A DNA stretch of 64,000 nucleotides from Planotetraspora kaengkrachanensis (GTDB lineage Bacteria > Actinomycetota > Actinomycetes > Streptosporangiales > Streptosporangiaceae). Positions 41,408 to 51,829 of the stretch are shown here, piece after piece (the stretch's first letter is position 1; each line of letters opens with the position of its first letter). The position numbers were made by a program, and so were the translations under genes. The stretch is from NCBI RefSeq assembly GCF_016862895.1, contig NZ_BONV01000015.1:170061-234060 (forward strand), read 5' to 3'. The notes beneath the pieces were generated by a model. It had not been told where the DNA came from. It did no database searches and saw only the letters and a list, made by a program, of their open reading frames with translations.

Positions 41408-43117
41408 CTAGAAGAACAGGGAGACCGCCTGTACGGCTCCCGCGCACAGAGCGACGAAGCCGCCGAACACGGCCATCGCCCGCAGCGGCTCCCTCCTGAG
41501 ACCGGGCATCCTCGAGCCGATCCGCTCGATCTCCCGTCCGATGATCCCACCGACGGCGACGCCGAACACGACGCCGGCGACGGTGACGGGAGCGACCTGG
41601 GTCCACCACTGGTCCTCCAGATGCGTCCCGGCGGTCAGCCAGAGCGCGAGGAAGGCCAGGGCGGCCGCGGGCACCCCCGGCCATACGACGCCGGTCACCA
41701 GGGAGCCCGCCAGGGTCACCGGATAGCTGAGCACCCCCAGGTACCCCCGCGTACGCGGGGACCTGCGGTTGCGCACGATCCAGTGGGTCACCCAGGCCGC
41801 CCTGGTCACGACCGCGAAGGCTCCGCTGATCGCGAACGTGGCCAGCGGTTCGACCACCGAGACCACCACGCACGGCACGCCGAGCAGCCCCAGGGCGAGC
41901 AGGACGGTGCCGCCTGTGGGGATGCCGGTACCCGCCCCGGCGACGGGCGCCTCGACGGCCAGGGCCGATTCGGCCCTGTCGCCCTGCTTCGGCCGCCGGG
42001 CCGTGGCTCCGTTGCCCGTTCTGGCCCCCTTGCCGTTCTTGGAACCCGCGGCGCCCCCGCCCGCCGCACCGCCGGCGGAACTCCCGGACGCCGCGCCGCC
42101 TGCGGCGGAGCCGTTCGACGAGGCGCCCGCTGACCCGCTCTGGGACCCGCCGTTGACGGCCTTCGCGGCCCTGCCGTTCTTCGATCGGGTCCGGCGGCCG
42201 CCTCCTCCCGTGCCTGCCTGCGCCTCCTGCTCCTCCACCTCCACGGCGGTGTCCGCGTCCGCCGCCGCCTTGTCCGCCCCGGTACGGCCGCGCGTGGCCG
42301 TACCACGCGGGGTGTCGCCGGAGACGCGGGCGAGCCTGGCCAGCCGGTCGGACAACAGTGCCGCGGTGGGCCGCTTGGCCGGGTCCCGGTGGAGCGCCGC
42401 CCGGACGAGCGGCAGCAGGGAGGCGGGAACGCCGGCCAGATCGGCCTTTCCGTTGAGGACGGCGTACATCTGCGACTGGACGGGCCCCCGCCCGAACGTA
42501 TGCCTGCCGGTGGCCGCGAAGGCCACGGTGGCGGCCCACGCGTGCACGTCGGCGGGTTCCCCCACCTCCTCGTCGGCGAAAAGCTCCGGCGCGGCGTAGC
42601 CGGGGGTGCCGAGGAAGGTCCCCGTCACGGTCAGCCGGGTGGCGTCGAGCACGTGGGCGATCCCGAAGTCGATCAGCACGGGCTCGTCTTCGCGGACGAG
42701 CACGTTGGCGGGCTTGAGATCGCGATGCACCACCCCGCCCGCATGGATGATCGCCAGGGCGGCGGCCAGCCCCTGCGCCAGGGGGATCAGGGCCGACTCC
42801 TCCATGGCGCCGCCCCGCTGGACCGCTTCGAGCAGAGTCGCGCCCTCGATGTACTCCATCACGAGGTAGGGCCGGTCGCCGGAGAGGTCGGCGTCGATCA
42901 CCTCGGCCACGTAGGGGCTCTCGACCCTGCGTAACGCGCGGATCTCCCGGTCGAGGCGTAATCGCGCGTCGGAGTCGGCCTCGATCGGCTCGCGGAGCAT
43001 CTTCACCGCGACCTGCTCTCCGCGGCGGTTGACGGCGAGGTAGACCTCGCCCATCCCGCCTCGGCCCAGGCGCTCCAGGAGCGTGTACGGGCCGACCCGC
43101 CCGAGTCGTCCAGACAT
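41408..43117 (-). CDS. Serine/threonine protein kinase with multi-spanning C-terminus
   Basis: A 569-residue Hanks-type kinase. It has the glycine loop LGRGGMGEVY, the ATP Lys in VAVKML (about 39), HRDLKPANVL, and a DFG-type IDFGIAHVL. Residues about 270-400 are a low-complexity Gly/Ser/Ala linker with basic patches (TRSKNGRAAKAVNGG). The last 150 or so residues contain five hydrophobic segments. Most actinobacterial Pkn kinases have one span and PASTA or other sensors, so this membrane-embedded tail is unusual. The ATG at 43117 starts the kinase; an in-frame ATG at 43132 is an alternative. It is transcribed with, and downstream of, proA. Confidence 0.88.
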   Translation of the reverse strand: MSGRLGRVGPYTLLERLGRGGMGEVYLAVNRRGEQVAVKMLREPIEADSDARLRLDREIRALRRVESPYVAEVIDADLSGDRPYLVMEYIEGATLLEAVQRGGAMEESALIPLAQGLAAALAIIHAGGVVHRDLKPANVLVREDEPVLIDFGIAHVLDATRLTVTGTFLGTPGYAAPELFADEEVGEPADVHAWAATVAFAATGRHTFGRGPVQSQMYAVLNGKADLAGVPASLLPLVRAALHRDPAKRPTAALLSDRLARLARVSGDTPRGTATRGRTGADKAAADADTAVEVEEQEAQAGTGGGGRRTRSKNGRAAKAVNGGSQSGSAGASSNGSAAGGAASGSSAGGAAGGGAAGSKNGKGARTGNGATARRPKQGDRAESALAVEAPVAGAGTGIPTGGTVLLALGLLGVPCVVVSVVEPLATFAISGAFAVVTRAAWVTHWIVRNRRSPRTRGYLGVLSYPVTLAGSLVTGVVWPGVPAAALAFLALWLTAGTHLEDQWWTQVAPVTVAGVVFGVAVGGIIGREIERIGSRMPGLRREPLRAMAVFGGFVALCAGAVQAVSLFF

Positions 43118-43182
43118 AGGAGCGCCGAGCATAGCGGGCGCCTGCGACATTTCCCCGGAGGCGCGCCGCTTCGGAGGAGACG

Positions 43183-44454
43183 CTAGAGACGCACGTGCCC
43201 GTCGCCTGTGTAGATCCACTTGGTGGACGTGAGCTCGGGCAGGCCCATCGGGCCCCGCGCGTGCAGCTTCTGGGTGGAGATCCCGATCTCCGCGCCGAAG
43301 CCGAACTCGCCGCCGTCGGTGAACCGCGTCGAGGCGTTCACCGCCACGGCCGCCGAGTCCACGGTGGCCACGAACCTGCGCGCGGCCGCCTGGGAGCGCG
43401 TGACGATCGCGTCGGTGTGCGCGGAGCCGTACCGCCGGATGTGCGCCACCGCCTCGTCGAGCGAGTCGACGACCGCCGCGGCGATGTCCAGCGAGACGTA
43501 CTCCACGGTGAAGTCGTCCTCGGTCGCGGGCTCGACGTCCGCGCCATAGGACCGGATGCGCTCGTCCCCGTGCACGGTCACGCCCACGTCCTTGAGCGCC
43601 GCCAGCGCCATCGGCACGAACGCGTCGGCGATTTCCGCGTGCACCAGGAACGTCTCGGCCGCGTTGCACACCGACGGCCGCTGCGCCTTGGCGTTGATCA
43701 GGATCTTGAGTGCCGTCTCGAGGTCGGCGTCGGCGTCCACGTAGACGTGGCAGTTGCCCACGCCCGTCTCGATCACCGGGACGGTCGACTCCTCCACGAC
43801 GCTCCTGATCAGCGAGGCGCCGCCGCGTGGGATGAGCACGTCGACCAGTCCGCGGGCGCGCAGCAGATGCTTGACCGACTCGCGGGTCACCCCCGGCACG
43901 AGCTGTACGGCTCCCGCCGGCACCTCGGTCCCCTCCAGCGCCTCCTGCATGATCCGCACGAGCACGCTGTTCGAGGAGTGCGCGCTGGAGGAGCCGCGCA
44001 GCAGCACGGCGTTGCCGCTCTTCAGGCACAACACGGCCGCGTCGACCGTCACGTTCGGCCGGCCCTCGTAGATGATCCCGATGACGCCCAGCGGAACCCT
44101 GACCTGCCGCAGCTCGAGCCCGTTCGGCAGCGTGCTCCCCCGCACGACCTCGCCGACCGGGTCGGGCAGGTCGGCCACCTGCCGTACGGCTTCCGCGATC
44201 TTCTCCACCCGCCCCGCGTCGAGCCTGAGCCGGTCGATCATCGACTCGGACGTGCCGTTGCGCCGGGCCCGCTCCACGTCGTCGGCGTTGGCCGTGACGA
44301 TCTCGTCGGTCGCCGCCACCAGCGCGTCGGCGATCGCCCGCAGAGCCGCGTCCTTCGGGGCTCGCGGCAGCGGCGCGAGCACGGTCGCGGCGTCCTTGGC
44401 CGCCCGGGCGACCGCCAGGAATTCCTCTGCCTCAGCCATGGTCTCGCGCTCCAT
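43183..44454 (-). CDS. proA: Gamma-glutamyl phosphate reductase ProA
   Basis: A 423-residue aldehyde-dehydrogenase-fold enzyme that reduces gamma-glutamyl phosphate to glutamate semialdehyde in proline synthesis. Family text: [27 protein letters not shown], and the catalytic Cys in [15 protein letters not shown]. The C-terminal part has [19 protein letters not shown]. The ATG at 44454 overlaps the proB stop and follows GGAGAAGTG; an in-frame ATG at 44439 is possible. It is the second gene of a proB-proA pair. Confidence 0.95.
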   Translation of the reverse strand: MERETMAEAEEFLAVARAAKDAATVLAPLPRAPKDAALRAIADALVAATDEIVTANADDVERARRNGTSESMIDRLRLDAGRVEKIAEAVRQVADLPDPVGEVVRGSTLPNGLELRQVRVPLGVIGIIYEGRPNVTVDAAVLCLKSGNAVLLRGSSSAHSSNSVLVRIMQEALEGTEVPAGAVQLVPGVTRESVKHLLRARGLVDVLIPRGGASLIRSVVEESTVPVIETGVGNCHVYVDADADLETALKILINAKAQRPSVCNAAETFLVHAEIADAFVPMALAALKDVGVTVHGDERIRSYGADVEPATEDDFTVEYVSLDIAAAVVDSLDEAVAHIRRYGSAHTDAIVTRSQAAARRFVATVDSAAVAVNASTRFTDGGEFGFGAEIGISTQKLHARGPMGLPELTSTKWIYTGDGHVRL

Positions 44455-45575
44455 CACTTCTCCGGCTCCAATATGACGATGTCGTCCCGGTGGATCAGCT
44501 CTCGCTCGTACTCCGGCCCGAGCGTGCTCGCCAGCTCACGCGTGGAGCGGCCCAGCAGTTCGGGGATCTCTGCGGCGTCGTAGTTGACCAGGCCTCTGGC
44601 GACCGGGCCGCCCTGGGGGCCGCACAGGTCGACGGGGTCGCCGGCGGCGAAGTCGCCCTCGACCTTGACCACGCCGGCGGGGAGCAGCGACATGCGGCGG
44701 CCCACCACGGCGTCGACCGCTCCGGCGTCCAGGTGCAGCCGGCCCCGGCCGGTGGCTGCGTGGGCGAGCCACAGGAGACGGGTGCCCGGGTGGCGCCCCC
44801 CGGGGTGGAAGTACGTGCCGACGTCGGCGCCGGTCAGGGCTTGCGCCGCGTGCGCCGCCGCGGTGAGCACCACGGGCACCCCCGCGCCCGTGGCGATCCT
44901 GGCCGCCTGCACCTTGGTGATCATGCCGCCCGTCCCGACCCGCCCCGACGTGCCGAGCTCGACGCCGTCGAGGTCGTCGGGCCCGCGGACCTCGGCGATC
45001 CTCGTCGCGCCCTCCCGGCGCGGGTCGCCGTCGTAGAGGGCGTCCACGTCCGACAGGAGCACCATCGCGTCCGCATGGATGAGATGGGTCACCAGGGCGG
45101 CCAGCCGGTCGTTGTCGCCGAAGCGGATCTCGTCGGTGGCCACGGTGTCGTTCTCGTTGACCACGGGGACGATGCCGAGCTCCAGGAGCCTCGTCAGCGT
45201 CCGCTGGGCGTTGCGGTGATGCGACCGCCGCATCATGTCGTCGGCGGTCAGCAGCACCTGCCCGACGCGCAGGCCGTACCGGGCGAAGGAGGAGGTGTAG
45301 CGGGCGATCAGCACGCCCTGGCCGACCGAGGCCGCGGCCTGCTGGGTGGCCAGGTCCTTGGGCCGGGCCCGGAGGCCGAGCGGCCCGAGACCGGCGGCGA
45401 TGGCGCCCGAGGAGACGAGCACGAGCTGCGTGCCGGCCCGGCGGCGCGCGCCGAGCACGTCGACGAGCGCGTCGACGCGGTCGACGTCGATCATGCCCTG
45501 TGGGGTCGTCAGGGAGGACGACCCCACCTTGACGACCAGCCGCGAAGCCTCCCGGATCCGCTCCCTGCCTGCCAC
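44454..45575 (-). CDS. proB: Glutamate 5-kinase ProB
   Basis: A 373-residue amino-acid kinase that phosphorylates the gamma-carboxyl of glutamate. N-terminal kinase domain: [51 protein letters not shown], and [15 protein letters not shown]. The C-terminal 80 residues are a PUA domain ([14 protein letters not shown]). GTG start at 45575. The adjacent gene obgE ends 20 bp upstream, so obgE-proB-proA is likely one transcription unit. Feedback control by proline is usual for the family. Confidence 0.95.
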   Translation of the reverse strand: MAGRERIREASRLVVKVGSSSLTTPQGMIDVDRVDALVDVLGARRRAGTQLVLVSSGAIAAGLGPLGLRARPKDLATQQAAASVGQGVLIARYTSSFARYGLRVGQVLLTADDMMRRSHHRNAQRTLTRLLELGIVPVVNENDTVATDEIRFGDNDRLAALVTHLIHADAMVLLSDVDALYDGDPRREGATRIAEVRGPDDLDGVELGTSGRVGTGGMITKVQAARIATGAGVPVVLTAAAHAAQALTGADVGTYFHPGGRHPGTRLLWLAHAATGRGRLHLDAGAVDAVVGRRMSLLPAGVVKVEGDFAAGDPVDLCGPQGGPVARGLVNYDAAEIPELLGRSTRELASTLGPEYERELIHRDDIVILEPEK

Positions 45576-45595
45576 GCCGCTCCTTCGCCCGTTGA

Positions 45596-46948
45596 CTACA
45601 TCAGTCTGTTGTCGGTGCCCCTCGGCCCGCCCACCCGGGTCCTGGTGCCCTCAGAGGGCTGCCAGTCGAAGAGGTAGCCGCCCTCCATCGGGCCGATCAC
45701 GACCTCGGCGCCCACCTGCGCCCCAGCCTCGATCAGCGCCTCCTCGACACCGAGCCGCTCCAGGCGGTCGGCCAGGTAGCCGACGGCCTCGTCGTTGCTG
45801 AAATCGGTCTGGCGGATCCAGCGCTCCGGCTTCTCGCCGGTCACCTGGAAGGTGTTCTCGTCGACCCGCCGGACGGCGAAGCCGGTCTCGCCGAGCTGCT
45901 TCGGCCGGATGACCAGACGGGTCGGCTCCTCGACCGGGGCCTGAGCCCGGGCCTGGGACACCATCTCCCCCATCGCGTAGGTCAGCGGCCGGAGGCCCTC
46001 ATGGGTGGCCGCGGAGATCTCGAAGACGCGCAGACCCCGCTCCTCCAGCAGCGGCCGGACGATGTCCGCGAGATCCCGGCCGTCGGGGACGTCGACCTTG
46101 TTGAGCACGACCAGCCGGGGCCGGTCCTGCAGCGCGCCGTAGGCCGCGAGCTCCGCCTCGATCACGTCGAAGTCGGTGAGAGGGTCACGCCCGGGCTCGA
46201 TCGTGGCGCAGTCGAGGACGTGCACGATCGTCGAGCAGCGCTCCACATGGCGGAGGAACTCGTGCCCGAGCCCCTTGCCCTCGGAGGCGCCGGGGATGAG
46301 ACCCGGCACGTCGGCGACCGTGAAGACCGTCTCTCCTGCCGTGACCACGCCGAGGTTGGGGATCAACGTGGTGAACGGATAGTCCGCGATCTTCGGCCGG
46401 GCCGCCGAGAGCGACGCGACGAGCGACGACTTGCCGGCGTTGGGGAAGCCGACCAGCGCCACGTCGGCGATGGTCTTCAGCTCCAGCACGATCTCCGCCT
46501 CGTCGCCCGGCTCGCCGAGGAGCGCGAACCCCGGGGCCTTGCGCTTGGCGTTGGCCAGTGCGGCGTTGCCGAGACCTCCGAAACCGCCCTGGGCGGCCAC
46601 GTAGCGGGTCCCCGCTCCCACGAGGTCGACCAGCACCTCACCCGTCCTGGCGTCCTTCACCACGGTGCCGCTGGGGACCGGCAGGACGATGTCCTCGCCG
46701 TTTGCGCCGTCCCGGTTGGAGCCCATGCCCTGCTTGCCGTTGCCGGCGTGGCGGTGGGGCCGGTGGTGATACTCGAGAAGAGTGGAGACGTTGGGATCCA
46801 CCTCAAGGATCACATCGCCTCCCCGGCCGCCGTCGCCGCCGTCCGGGCCGCCGAGCGGCTTGAACTTCTCGCGATGGACGGAGGCGCAGCCGTTTCCGCC
46901 GTCACCCGCCCTGGTGTGCAGGACGACGTAGTCCACGAAATCGGCCAT
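45596..46948 (-). CDS. obgE: GTPase ObgE/CgtA
   Basis: A 450-residue ribosome-associated GTPase. The glycine-rich Obg fold covers about residues 1-158 ([20 protein letters not shown]). The G domain contains G1 GFPNAGKSS, switch text [15 protein letters not shown]3 DVPGLI and G4 NKVD. The C-terminal Obg domain (OCT) occupies about 350-430 ([17 protein letters not shown]). It acts in 50S assembly and stress control. ATG at 46948. It lies downstream of rplU-rpmA, as in most bacteria. Confidence 0.96.
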   Translation of the reverse strand: MADFVDYVVLHTRAGDGGNGCASVHREKFKPLGGPDGGDGGRGGDVILEVDPNVSTLLEYHHRPHRHAGNGKQGMGSNRDGANGEDIVLPVPSGTVVKDARTGEVLVDLVGAGTRYVAAQGGFGGLGNAALANAKRKAPGFALLGEPGDEAEIVLELKTIADVALVGFPNAGKSSLVASLSAARPKIADYPFTTLIPNLGVVTAGETVFTVADVPGLIPGASEGKGLGHEFLRHVERCSTIVHVLDCATIEPGRDPLTDFDVIEAELAAYGALQDRPRLVVLNKVDVPDGRDLADIVRPLLEERGLRVFEISAATHEGLRPLTYAMGEMVSQARAQAPVEEPTRLVIRPKQLGETGFAVRRVDENTFQVTGEKPERWIRQTDFSNDEAVGYLADRLERLGVEEALIEAGAQVGAEVVIGPMEGGYLFDWQPSEGTRTRVGGPRGTDNRLM

Positions 46949-46971
46949 CAGCCGCTTCCCCCTATAAAGAC

Positions 46972-47005
46972 GATGAGGCGGACCGAGTGCTCGGTCCGCC
47001 TCATC
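46972..47005 (-). terminator. Hairpin between rpmA and obgE
   Basis: Perfect 16-bp arms (GATGAGGCGGACCGAG and its complement) with almost no loop, followed on the minus strand by GTCTTTATAG. It may terminate or attenuate rplU-rpmA transcription before obgE. Confidence 0.65.
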
Positions 47006-47028
47006 TGCAACGTTTGTCCCGGGCGGAT

Positions 47029-47286
47029 CTACTCCGCGATCGGGATGATGCTGACTGCGCGACGACCGCGCTTGGTCCCGAACTGCACGTGGCCCGCGGC
47101 CAGCGCGAACAGCGTGTCGTCGCCACCGCGGCCGACGTTGTCACCCGGGTGGAAGTGCGTGCCACGCTGGCGGACGATGATCTCGCCTGCGTTCACGAGC
47201 TGGCCACCGAAGCGCTTGACACCGAGCCGCTGAGCGTTCGAGTCACGGCCGTTCCGGGTGGACGAGGCGCCCTTCTTGTGTGCCAT
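47029..47286 (-). CDS. rpmA: 50S ribosomal protein L27
   Basis: An 85-residue L27 with the start [20 protein letters not shown] and [20 protein letters not shown]. It lies near the peptidyl-transfer centre. It has no N-terminal extension that would need cleavage, unlike Firmicutes L27. It is 6 bp after rplU. Confidence 0.97.
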   Translation of the reverse strand: MAHKKGASSTRNGRDSNAQRLGVKRFGGQLVNAGEIIVRQRGTHFHPGDNVGRGGDDTLFALAAGHVQFGTKRGRRAVSIIPIAE

Positions 47287-47292
47287 GATTCA

Positions 47293-47607
47293 CTACTTCC
47301 CGGGGTTGATGCCGGTTACCTTCACCTGGGTGTACCGCTGACGGTGACCCTGGCGCTTCTTGTAACCGGTCTTGTTCTTGTACTTGAGGATGCGGATCTT
47401 GGGGCCCTTGGTCTCGCCGAGAATCTCGGCGGTCACCTGGAACTTGCCAAGCGTGGCGGCGTCGGTGGTGACATCGCCGTCGTTGACGACGAGGAGCGCC
47501 GGCAGCGCCACCGAGGAACCCACCTCGCCGGCCACCTTGTCCACCTCGAGGACGTCCCCGACGGAGACCTTCTGCTGCCTGCCGCCGCAACGAACGATCG
47601 CGTACAC
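47293..47607 (-). CDS. rplU: 50S ribosomal protein L21
   Basis: A 104-residue L21 with [17 protein letters not shown] and [22 protein letters not shown] at 47607 is chosen because the family starts with YAIV and an AGAAGGG precedes it; the longer frame adds 22 residues unlike L21. First gene of the rplU-rpmA operon, with a promoter candidate about 130 bp upstream. Confidence 0.96.
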   Translation of the reverse strand: MYAIVRCGGRQQKVSVGDVLEVDKVAGEVGSSVALPALLVVNDGDVTTDAATLGKFQVTAEILGETKGPKIRILKYKNKTGYKKRQGHRQRYTQVKVTGINPGK

Positions 47608-47732
47608 CGCGGAACCCTTCTTCTGGCTAAATGCGTAGATGCGCGCCCCGCATCCAGCTGCTGTCGATGACACGACCGGCGATCCGGGCGGGCGCGCAAA
47701 GCCAGGCGCGCCAGCGGGCGCACCGGATGACT

Positions 47733-47763
47733 AGGGTACCGGATTCGCGGCACCCAGGTCGAA
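47733..47763 (-). promoter_or_regulatory. Candidate rplU promoter
   Basis: On the minus strand TTCGAC (47763-47758) and TACCCT (47738-47733) are 19 bp apart, upstream of rplU by about 125 bp. The -10 resembles TANNNT. The leader between them and the start could carry regulation, but I see no known L21 leader structure. Confidence 0.4.
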
Positions 47764-47804
47764 CCGGGCGGAACACCGGGCAGGCGAACTTGCCGCCGAG
47801 CGGC

Positions 47805-50800
47805 TTATTCGGCCTGCTTCCTGCGGGAACGGCGACGTCCCCGCGGTTGGGCGGGCGGAGTGTCGCCGTCGTCGGTCATGGCGTCGGTGACGCTGTCCCG
47901 TCCGTTGGCGGAGGCCGCGACGACCGCGCCCTCACCCGCCCCGAGCTTGTCTGCCACGGCCTTTTCGATGGCCATCTTGCCCTGCGTGCCGCGCGGCTCC
48001 GGCTTGGCCTCCACCGGCTCGGTGGAAATGATCAGGCCGCGGCCGTTGCAGCACTCACAGGGCGTGGAGAAGGCCTCCAGCAGGCCCTGGCCGACCCTCT
48101 TGCGGGTCATCTGGACCAGGCCCAGCGAGGTGACCTCAGCCACCTGGTGCTTGGTCCGGTCCCTGGCCAGGCACTCCAGCAGTCGCCGTAGCACCAGGTC
48201 ACGGTTGCCTTCCAGCACCATGTCGATGAAGTCGATGACGATGATGCCACCGATGTCCCGCAGCCGGAGCTGGCGGACGATCTCCTCCGCCGCCTCCAGG
48301 TTGTTGCGGGTGACCGTCTCCTCCAGGTTGCCGCCCTGCCCGGTGAACTTCCCGGTGTTGACGTCGACGACGGTCATCGCCTCGGTCCGGTCGATCACCA
48401 GGGAGCCGCCCGAGGGCAGCCACACCTTGCGGTCGAGCCCCTTGGCGATCTGCTCGTCCACCCGGTAGGCCGCGAAGATGTCGCCCTGGCCGTCCCACTT
48501 CGTCAGCCGCTCCACGAGATGGGGCGCGACGTAGTTGACGTAGTCGTCCACGGTCTGCCACACCTCGTCGCCCTCGACGACCAGCGAGGAGAAGTCCTCG
48601 TTGAACACGTCGCGGACGACCCGGACCGTCAGGTCGGGCTCGCCGGAGAGCAGTTCGGGCGGGCTGGCCGACTTGGCCTTGCGCTGGATGTTCTCCCACT
48701 GCGCGGAAAGCCTCGCGACGTCGCGGCTGAGCTCCTCCTCGGAGGCGCCCTCGGCGGCGGTGCGGACGATCACACCCGCGTTCTCGGGCATGACCTTGCG
48801 GAGGATCTGCTTGAGCCTCGTCCGCTCCTTGTCGGGGAGCTTCCTGGAGATCCCGGTCATCGAACCGTCGGGCACGTAGACCAGGTAGCGGCCCGGAAGG
48901 CTGATCTGGGAGGTCAGCCGCGCGCCCTTGTGACCCATCGGGTCCTTGGTGACCTGCACGAGCACGGACTGGCCGGACTTCAGCGCCGCCTCGATCCGCT
49001 TGGGCTGCCCCTCCAGGCCGGCGGTGTCGAAGTTGACCTCACCGGCGTACAGCACGGCGTTGCGGCCCTTGCCGATGTCGACGAACGCCGCCTCCATCGA
49101 GGGCAGCACGTTCTGCACCTTGCCCAGGTACACGTTCCCGACGTACGACTGGCTCGACTCCCGGTCGACGTAGTGCTCGACCAGCACGCCGTCCTCGAGC
49201 ACCGCGATCTGGGTGCGGCCGTGGCGGCGCCGGACGACCATGACGCGTTCGACGGACTCGCGCCGGGCGAGGAACTCCGACTCGGTGATGATCGGCGGGC
49301 GTCGCCGGCCGAGCTCGCGGCCTTCGCGGCGGCGCTGCTTCTTGGCCTCCAGGCGGGTCGAGCCGCGCACGCTCTGGACCTCGTCGATCGAGGTGCTGCG
49401 CGTGGCCCGGGGCGCACGGATGCGGACGACCGTGTTCGGCGGATCGTCGACGGTGGCCTCGGCCTCGTCGCCCCCGCGGCGGCGCCGGCGGCGACGGCGG
49501 CGCGAGCCGCCCTGCTCTTCGTCGGCCTCCTCGGCGGCCCGCTCGTCCTCCTCTTCGGCGGCGGTCGCCTGAGCCTCCTCGGCCTCGGACTCCTCGCCCT
49601 CCTCCGCGTCCCTGGCGCGAGTTCCCCGGCCGCGGCCTCCGCGGCGGCGGCGCCGCCTGCGGTGAGAGCCGTCGCCATCGGTCTCGCCGTCGGCGCCGTC
49701 CTCGTCGTCGCCGAGGTCCTGCGCCTCGTCCGACTCCTCAGCCTCGTCCTGGTCCTGGTCCTGGTCCTGGTCCTGCGGCCACGCGGCGGGTACGGCGGGC
49801 TGGGGCCGGGCCGGCGCGGCCGCGAACGGGTCGGGAGCCTGGAAGAGCGGCTGGAAGACGGCCGCGGGAGGCTGGAAGGTCACCGAGGGTGCGACGGACT
49901 CGCGCTCGGACATCCCGAACGGGTCCGCGACGACCCTGGCGCTGGACGCCCGCGCGTCGGCCGCCTCACGGGCGTCCTCGTCGGTGTCCGCGTCCCCGGA
50001 GACGTCCCCCGAGATGTCCTCGGAGACGTCGGCGGGCGCTTCGCCGAGCGGCGTCTCCTCGTCGTCGAGCGGTTCGACGTCGAGCAGGTCGTCGGCCTGC
50101 GGCCGCTCGTCGGTCCGGCCGAGCCGGAGGGCGGCGGCCACCTCGGCCTCGGCGGCGCTCATCGCGCTGGACCGCTCGGTGACGCTCTCGTCCTTCTTGC
50201 GGGTACGCCGCCTCCTCGTCGCGGGCGCCTCCTCGGCGGCGGGCACGGACACGGGGGCGGACTCGGCGGCCGGCTCGGCCGCCGACCTCCTGGTCCGGGT
50301 CCGGCGCGTCGGCTTGGCCTCTGCGGGCTCGTCACCGGCCGCCGGGACGGCGGACTCGGCTGCCGCACCGGTCTCGGCCGCGGCCTCGTCGGCCCCTGAG
50401 AGCTCGGGTTCCGCGGACGCGGCCTTGGCGGAGGCGCGACGGCGGGTGCGCTTCGGCTTCTCCGCCGCCTCGGCGGGCGCCTCGGGGACGTCCGCGGGCG
50501 GCTGAGCCTCGGCGGGCGCGGCGGCCGTGGTGGTGGTCACCGGCGGGATCTCGTCCGGCTCGGGCGGCGGCCCGGCCGGGCGGCTCGCCGCGCGACGGCG
50601 CGGCGAGGTCACCACGGCGCCACTGGTCACCTGCGTCGCTCCGGACCCGGAGGACGGCTGGTTCACCGCGGATGTCTGCACCTCGGTGGACGCCGAACGC
50701 GTCATGGGCGCGCCAGTGGTCTCCTGTGGCGTGTACTCCGGCCCGGAGTCCTGCTCCCGGCCGGCATCGGTCGTTTCGCCGTCGAGGCGCACAGCCCCGT

Positions 50801-50822
50801 CGGCAGGGTCGTTCTCGAGCAT
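47805..50822 (-). CDS. rne: Ribonuclease E/G with long acidic/basic N-terminal extension
   Basis: A 1005-residue endoribonuclease. Residues 1-500 are a disordered Ala/Glu/Arg-rich extension with basic Arg clusters (SRRRRRRRRRGG) and a (QD)5 tract, as in other actinobacterial RNase E proteins. The S1 domain starts at about 530 (RRRHGRTQIAVLEDGVLVEH). The catalytic Asp residues are in VVDVNTGKFTG and VIDFIDMVLEGN, equivalent to D303 and D346 of E. coli RNase E, and the zinc-link Cys pair is in PCECCNGRG. The enzyme cuts A/U-rich single-stranded RNA and matures rRNA and tRNA. ATG at 50822 with GGGAG upstream. Confidence 0.95.
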   Translation of the reverse strand: MLENDPADGAVRLDGETTDAGREQDSGPEYTPQETTGAPMTRSASTEVQTSAVNQPSSGSGATQVTSGAVVTSPRRRAASRPAGPPPEPDEIPPVTTTTAAAPAEAQPPADVPEAPAEAAEKPKRTRRRASAKAASAEPELSGADEAAAETGAAAESAVPAAGDEPAEAKPTRRTRTRRSAAEPAAESAPVSVPAAEEAPATRRRRTRKKDESVTERSSAMSAAEAEVAAALRLGRTDERPQADDLLDVEPLDDEETPLGEAPADVSEDISGDVSGDADTDEDAREAADARASSARVVADPFGMSERESVAPSVTFQPPAAVFQPLFQAPDPFAAAPARPQPAVPAAWPQDQDQDQDQDEAEESDEAQDLGDDEDGADGETDGDGSHRRRRRRRGGRGRGTRARDAEEGEESEAEEAQATAAEEEDERAAEEADEEQGGSRRRRRRRRRGGDEAEATVDDPPNTVVRIRAPRATRSTSIDEVQSVRGSTRLEAKKQRRREGRELGRRRPPIITESEFLARRESVERVMVVRRRHGRTQIAVLEDGVLVEHYVDRESSQSYVGNVYLGKVQNVLPSMEAAFVDIGKGRNAVLYAGEVNFDTAGLEGQPKRIEAALKSGQSVLVQVTKDPMGHKGARLTSQISLPGRYLVYVPDGSMTGISRKLPDKERTRLKQILRKVMPENAGVIVRTAAEGASEEELSRDVARLSAQWENIQRKAKSASPPELLSGEPDLTVRVVRDVFNEDFSSLVVEGDEVWQTVDDYVNYVAPHLVERLTKWDGQGDIFAAYRVDEQIAKGLDRKVWLPSGGSLVIDRTEAMTVVDVNTGKFTGQGGNLEETVTRNNLEAAEEIVRQLRLRDIGGIIVIDFIDMVLEGNRDLVLRRLLECLARDRTKHQVAEVTSLGLVQMTRKRVGQGLLEAFSTPCECCNGRGLIISTEPVEAKPEPRGTQGKMAIEKAVADKLGAGEGAVVAASANGRDSVTDAMTDDGDTPPAQPRGRRRSRRKQAE
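49746..49775. repeat. Hexanucleotide tandem repeat within rne
   Basis: Five copies of GTCCTG (CAGGAC on the coding strand), encoding a (Gln-Asp)5 stretch in the disordered N-terminal arm. Such repeats can vary in copy number without breaking the frame. Confidence 0.8.
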
Positions 50823-50925
50823 GCGGGCGCTCTCCCGTCAGCCTCCGGGCACGTTTCCGCGCCGCGCGGAGGCTCTTGTCCTCACGTCCGCCGCCGCCTC
50901 CTGTGCGGGGCAGCGACGGCAAGTC

Positions 50926-51813
50926 TTATAGGTCCCCGTCAGCCCGTTCTACGTCGAACGGATCGCCGGGCTCACCGGTCGTTGCGTCGAGCGGCCCCTG
51001 CGCCAGCCTGGTCACCTCGGGAGGTGACGGCGGCGCGAAGCCTGCCACGAGACGCAGACCCATGAGTACGTCATCGGGTCGAACGGCAGGTGTTTCATGC
51101 CGGACAACCATACGAAGTATGACACACGGCGGGCCTGGCTCCTGACCTGCCGTTCTCTCGTGCTCGTTCACGACGGTCACCGACCGCACCGCCTGGCGGG
51201 CGTCGAACCGCCGCATTCCCTTCTTCGTCAGGCGTTCGACCTCCACGCGGTCGGCCGCCTCGAACTCCTTCACCGCCTGCTCCGCCGCGGCCACGTCGGC
51301 CCCCGGCAGCCGCAGCAGCCACACCGAGGCCTCCAGCCTGTCGGCCAGGCTCCCGGCACGGGCCTCGATCACCTCGAGCACGTCCAGCCCCGGCGGCAGC
51401 GAGGCGTCGAGCTCGGCGCGGACCTGCTCGAGATCGCAGGTGCTGCTCACACCGATCTCGAGGTATTCGGCCTCGCTCGCCACCCCGGTGGGAGCGGCAC
51501 CCGCGTAGGAGATCTTCGGATGGGGGCTGAACCCCGCGCTGAACGCCACCGGGATGTCTGACCGCCGTACCGCCCTTTCGACGGCACGGGAGATGTCACG
51601 GTGGCTGGTGAAGCGCAGTCTCCCGCGCTTGGCGTAGCGCACGCGCAGGCGCTGCACCACGGGCGGGGGTGCCGGCCCATCGGGAACGGGTTTCAGAGTT
51701 CCGCCGTCCTTCCGAATATCGGTCGATCGACTTTCAGGATAGGCCGCGCCGGGAGCCGGAGCGGCCTGAGGTGATGCGGGAGCGCCTCCCCCGTGCCGGT
51801 GCGAAGTCCGCAT
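50926..51813 (-). CDS. DUF2344 / TIGR03936-type radical SAM-linked protein
   Basis: A 295-residue protein with the family text VRYAKRGRLRFTSHRDISRA and GFSPHPKISYAGAAPTGVAS. It regularly sits beside, or is fused to, the TIGR03960-type radical SAM protein, which is encoded immediately upstream here (16 bp gap). The pair is widespread in bacteria, but its reaction is not established. ATG at 51813 gives a variable, disordered first 50 residues; an internal TTG start is possible. Confidence 0.85.
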   Translation of the reverse strand: MRTSHRHGGGAPASPQAAPAPGAAYPESRSTDIRKDGGTLKPVPDGPAPPPVVQRLRVRYAKRGRLRFTSHRDISRAVERAVRRSDIPVAFSAGFSPHPKISYAGAAPTGVASEAEYLEIGVSSTCDLEQVRAELDASLPPGLDVLEVIEARAGSLADRLEASVWLLRLPGADVAAAEQAVKEFEAADRVEVERLTKKGMRRFDARQAVRSVTVVNEHERTAGQEPGPPCVILRMVVRHETPAVRPDDVLMGLRLVAGFAPPSPPEVTRLAQGPLDATTGEPGDPFDVERADGDL

Positions 51814-51829
51814 TCCGGCCCGCCAGGCC

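Noticed and set aside
47860..50399. Very long plus-strand frames opposite rne
   Set aside because: Shadows of the low-complexity rne arm; composition follows codon third positions of the real gene.
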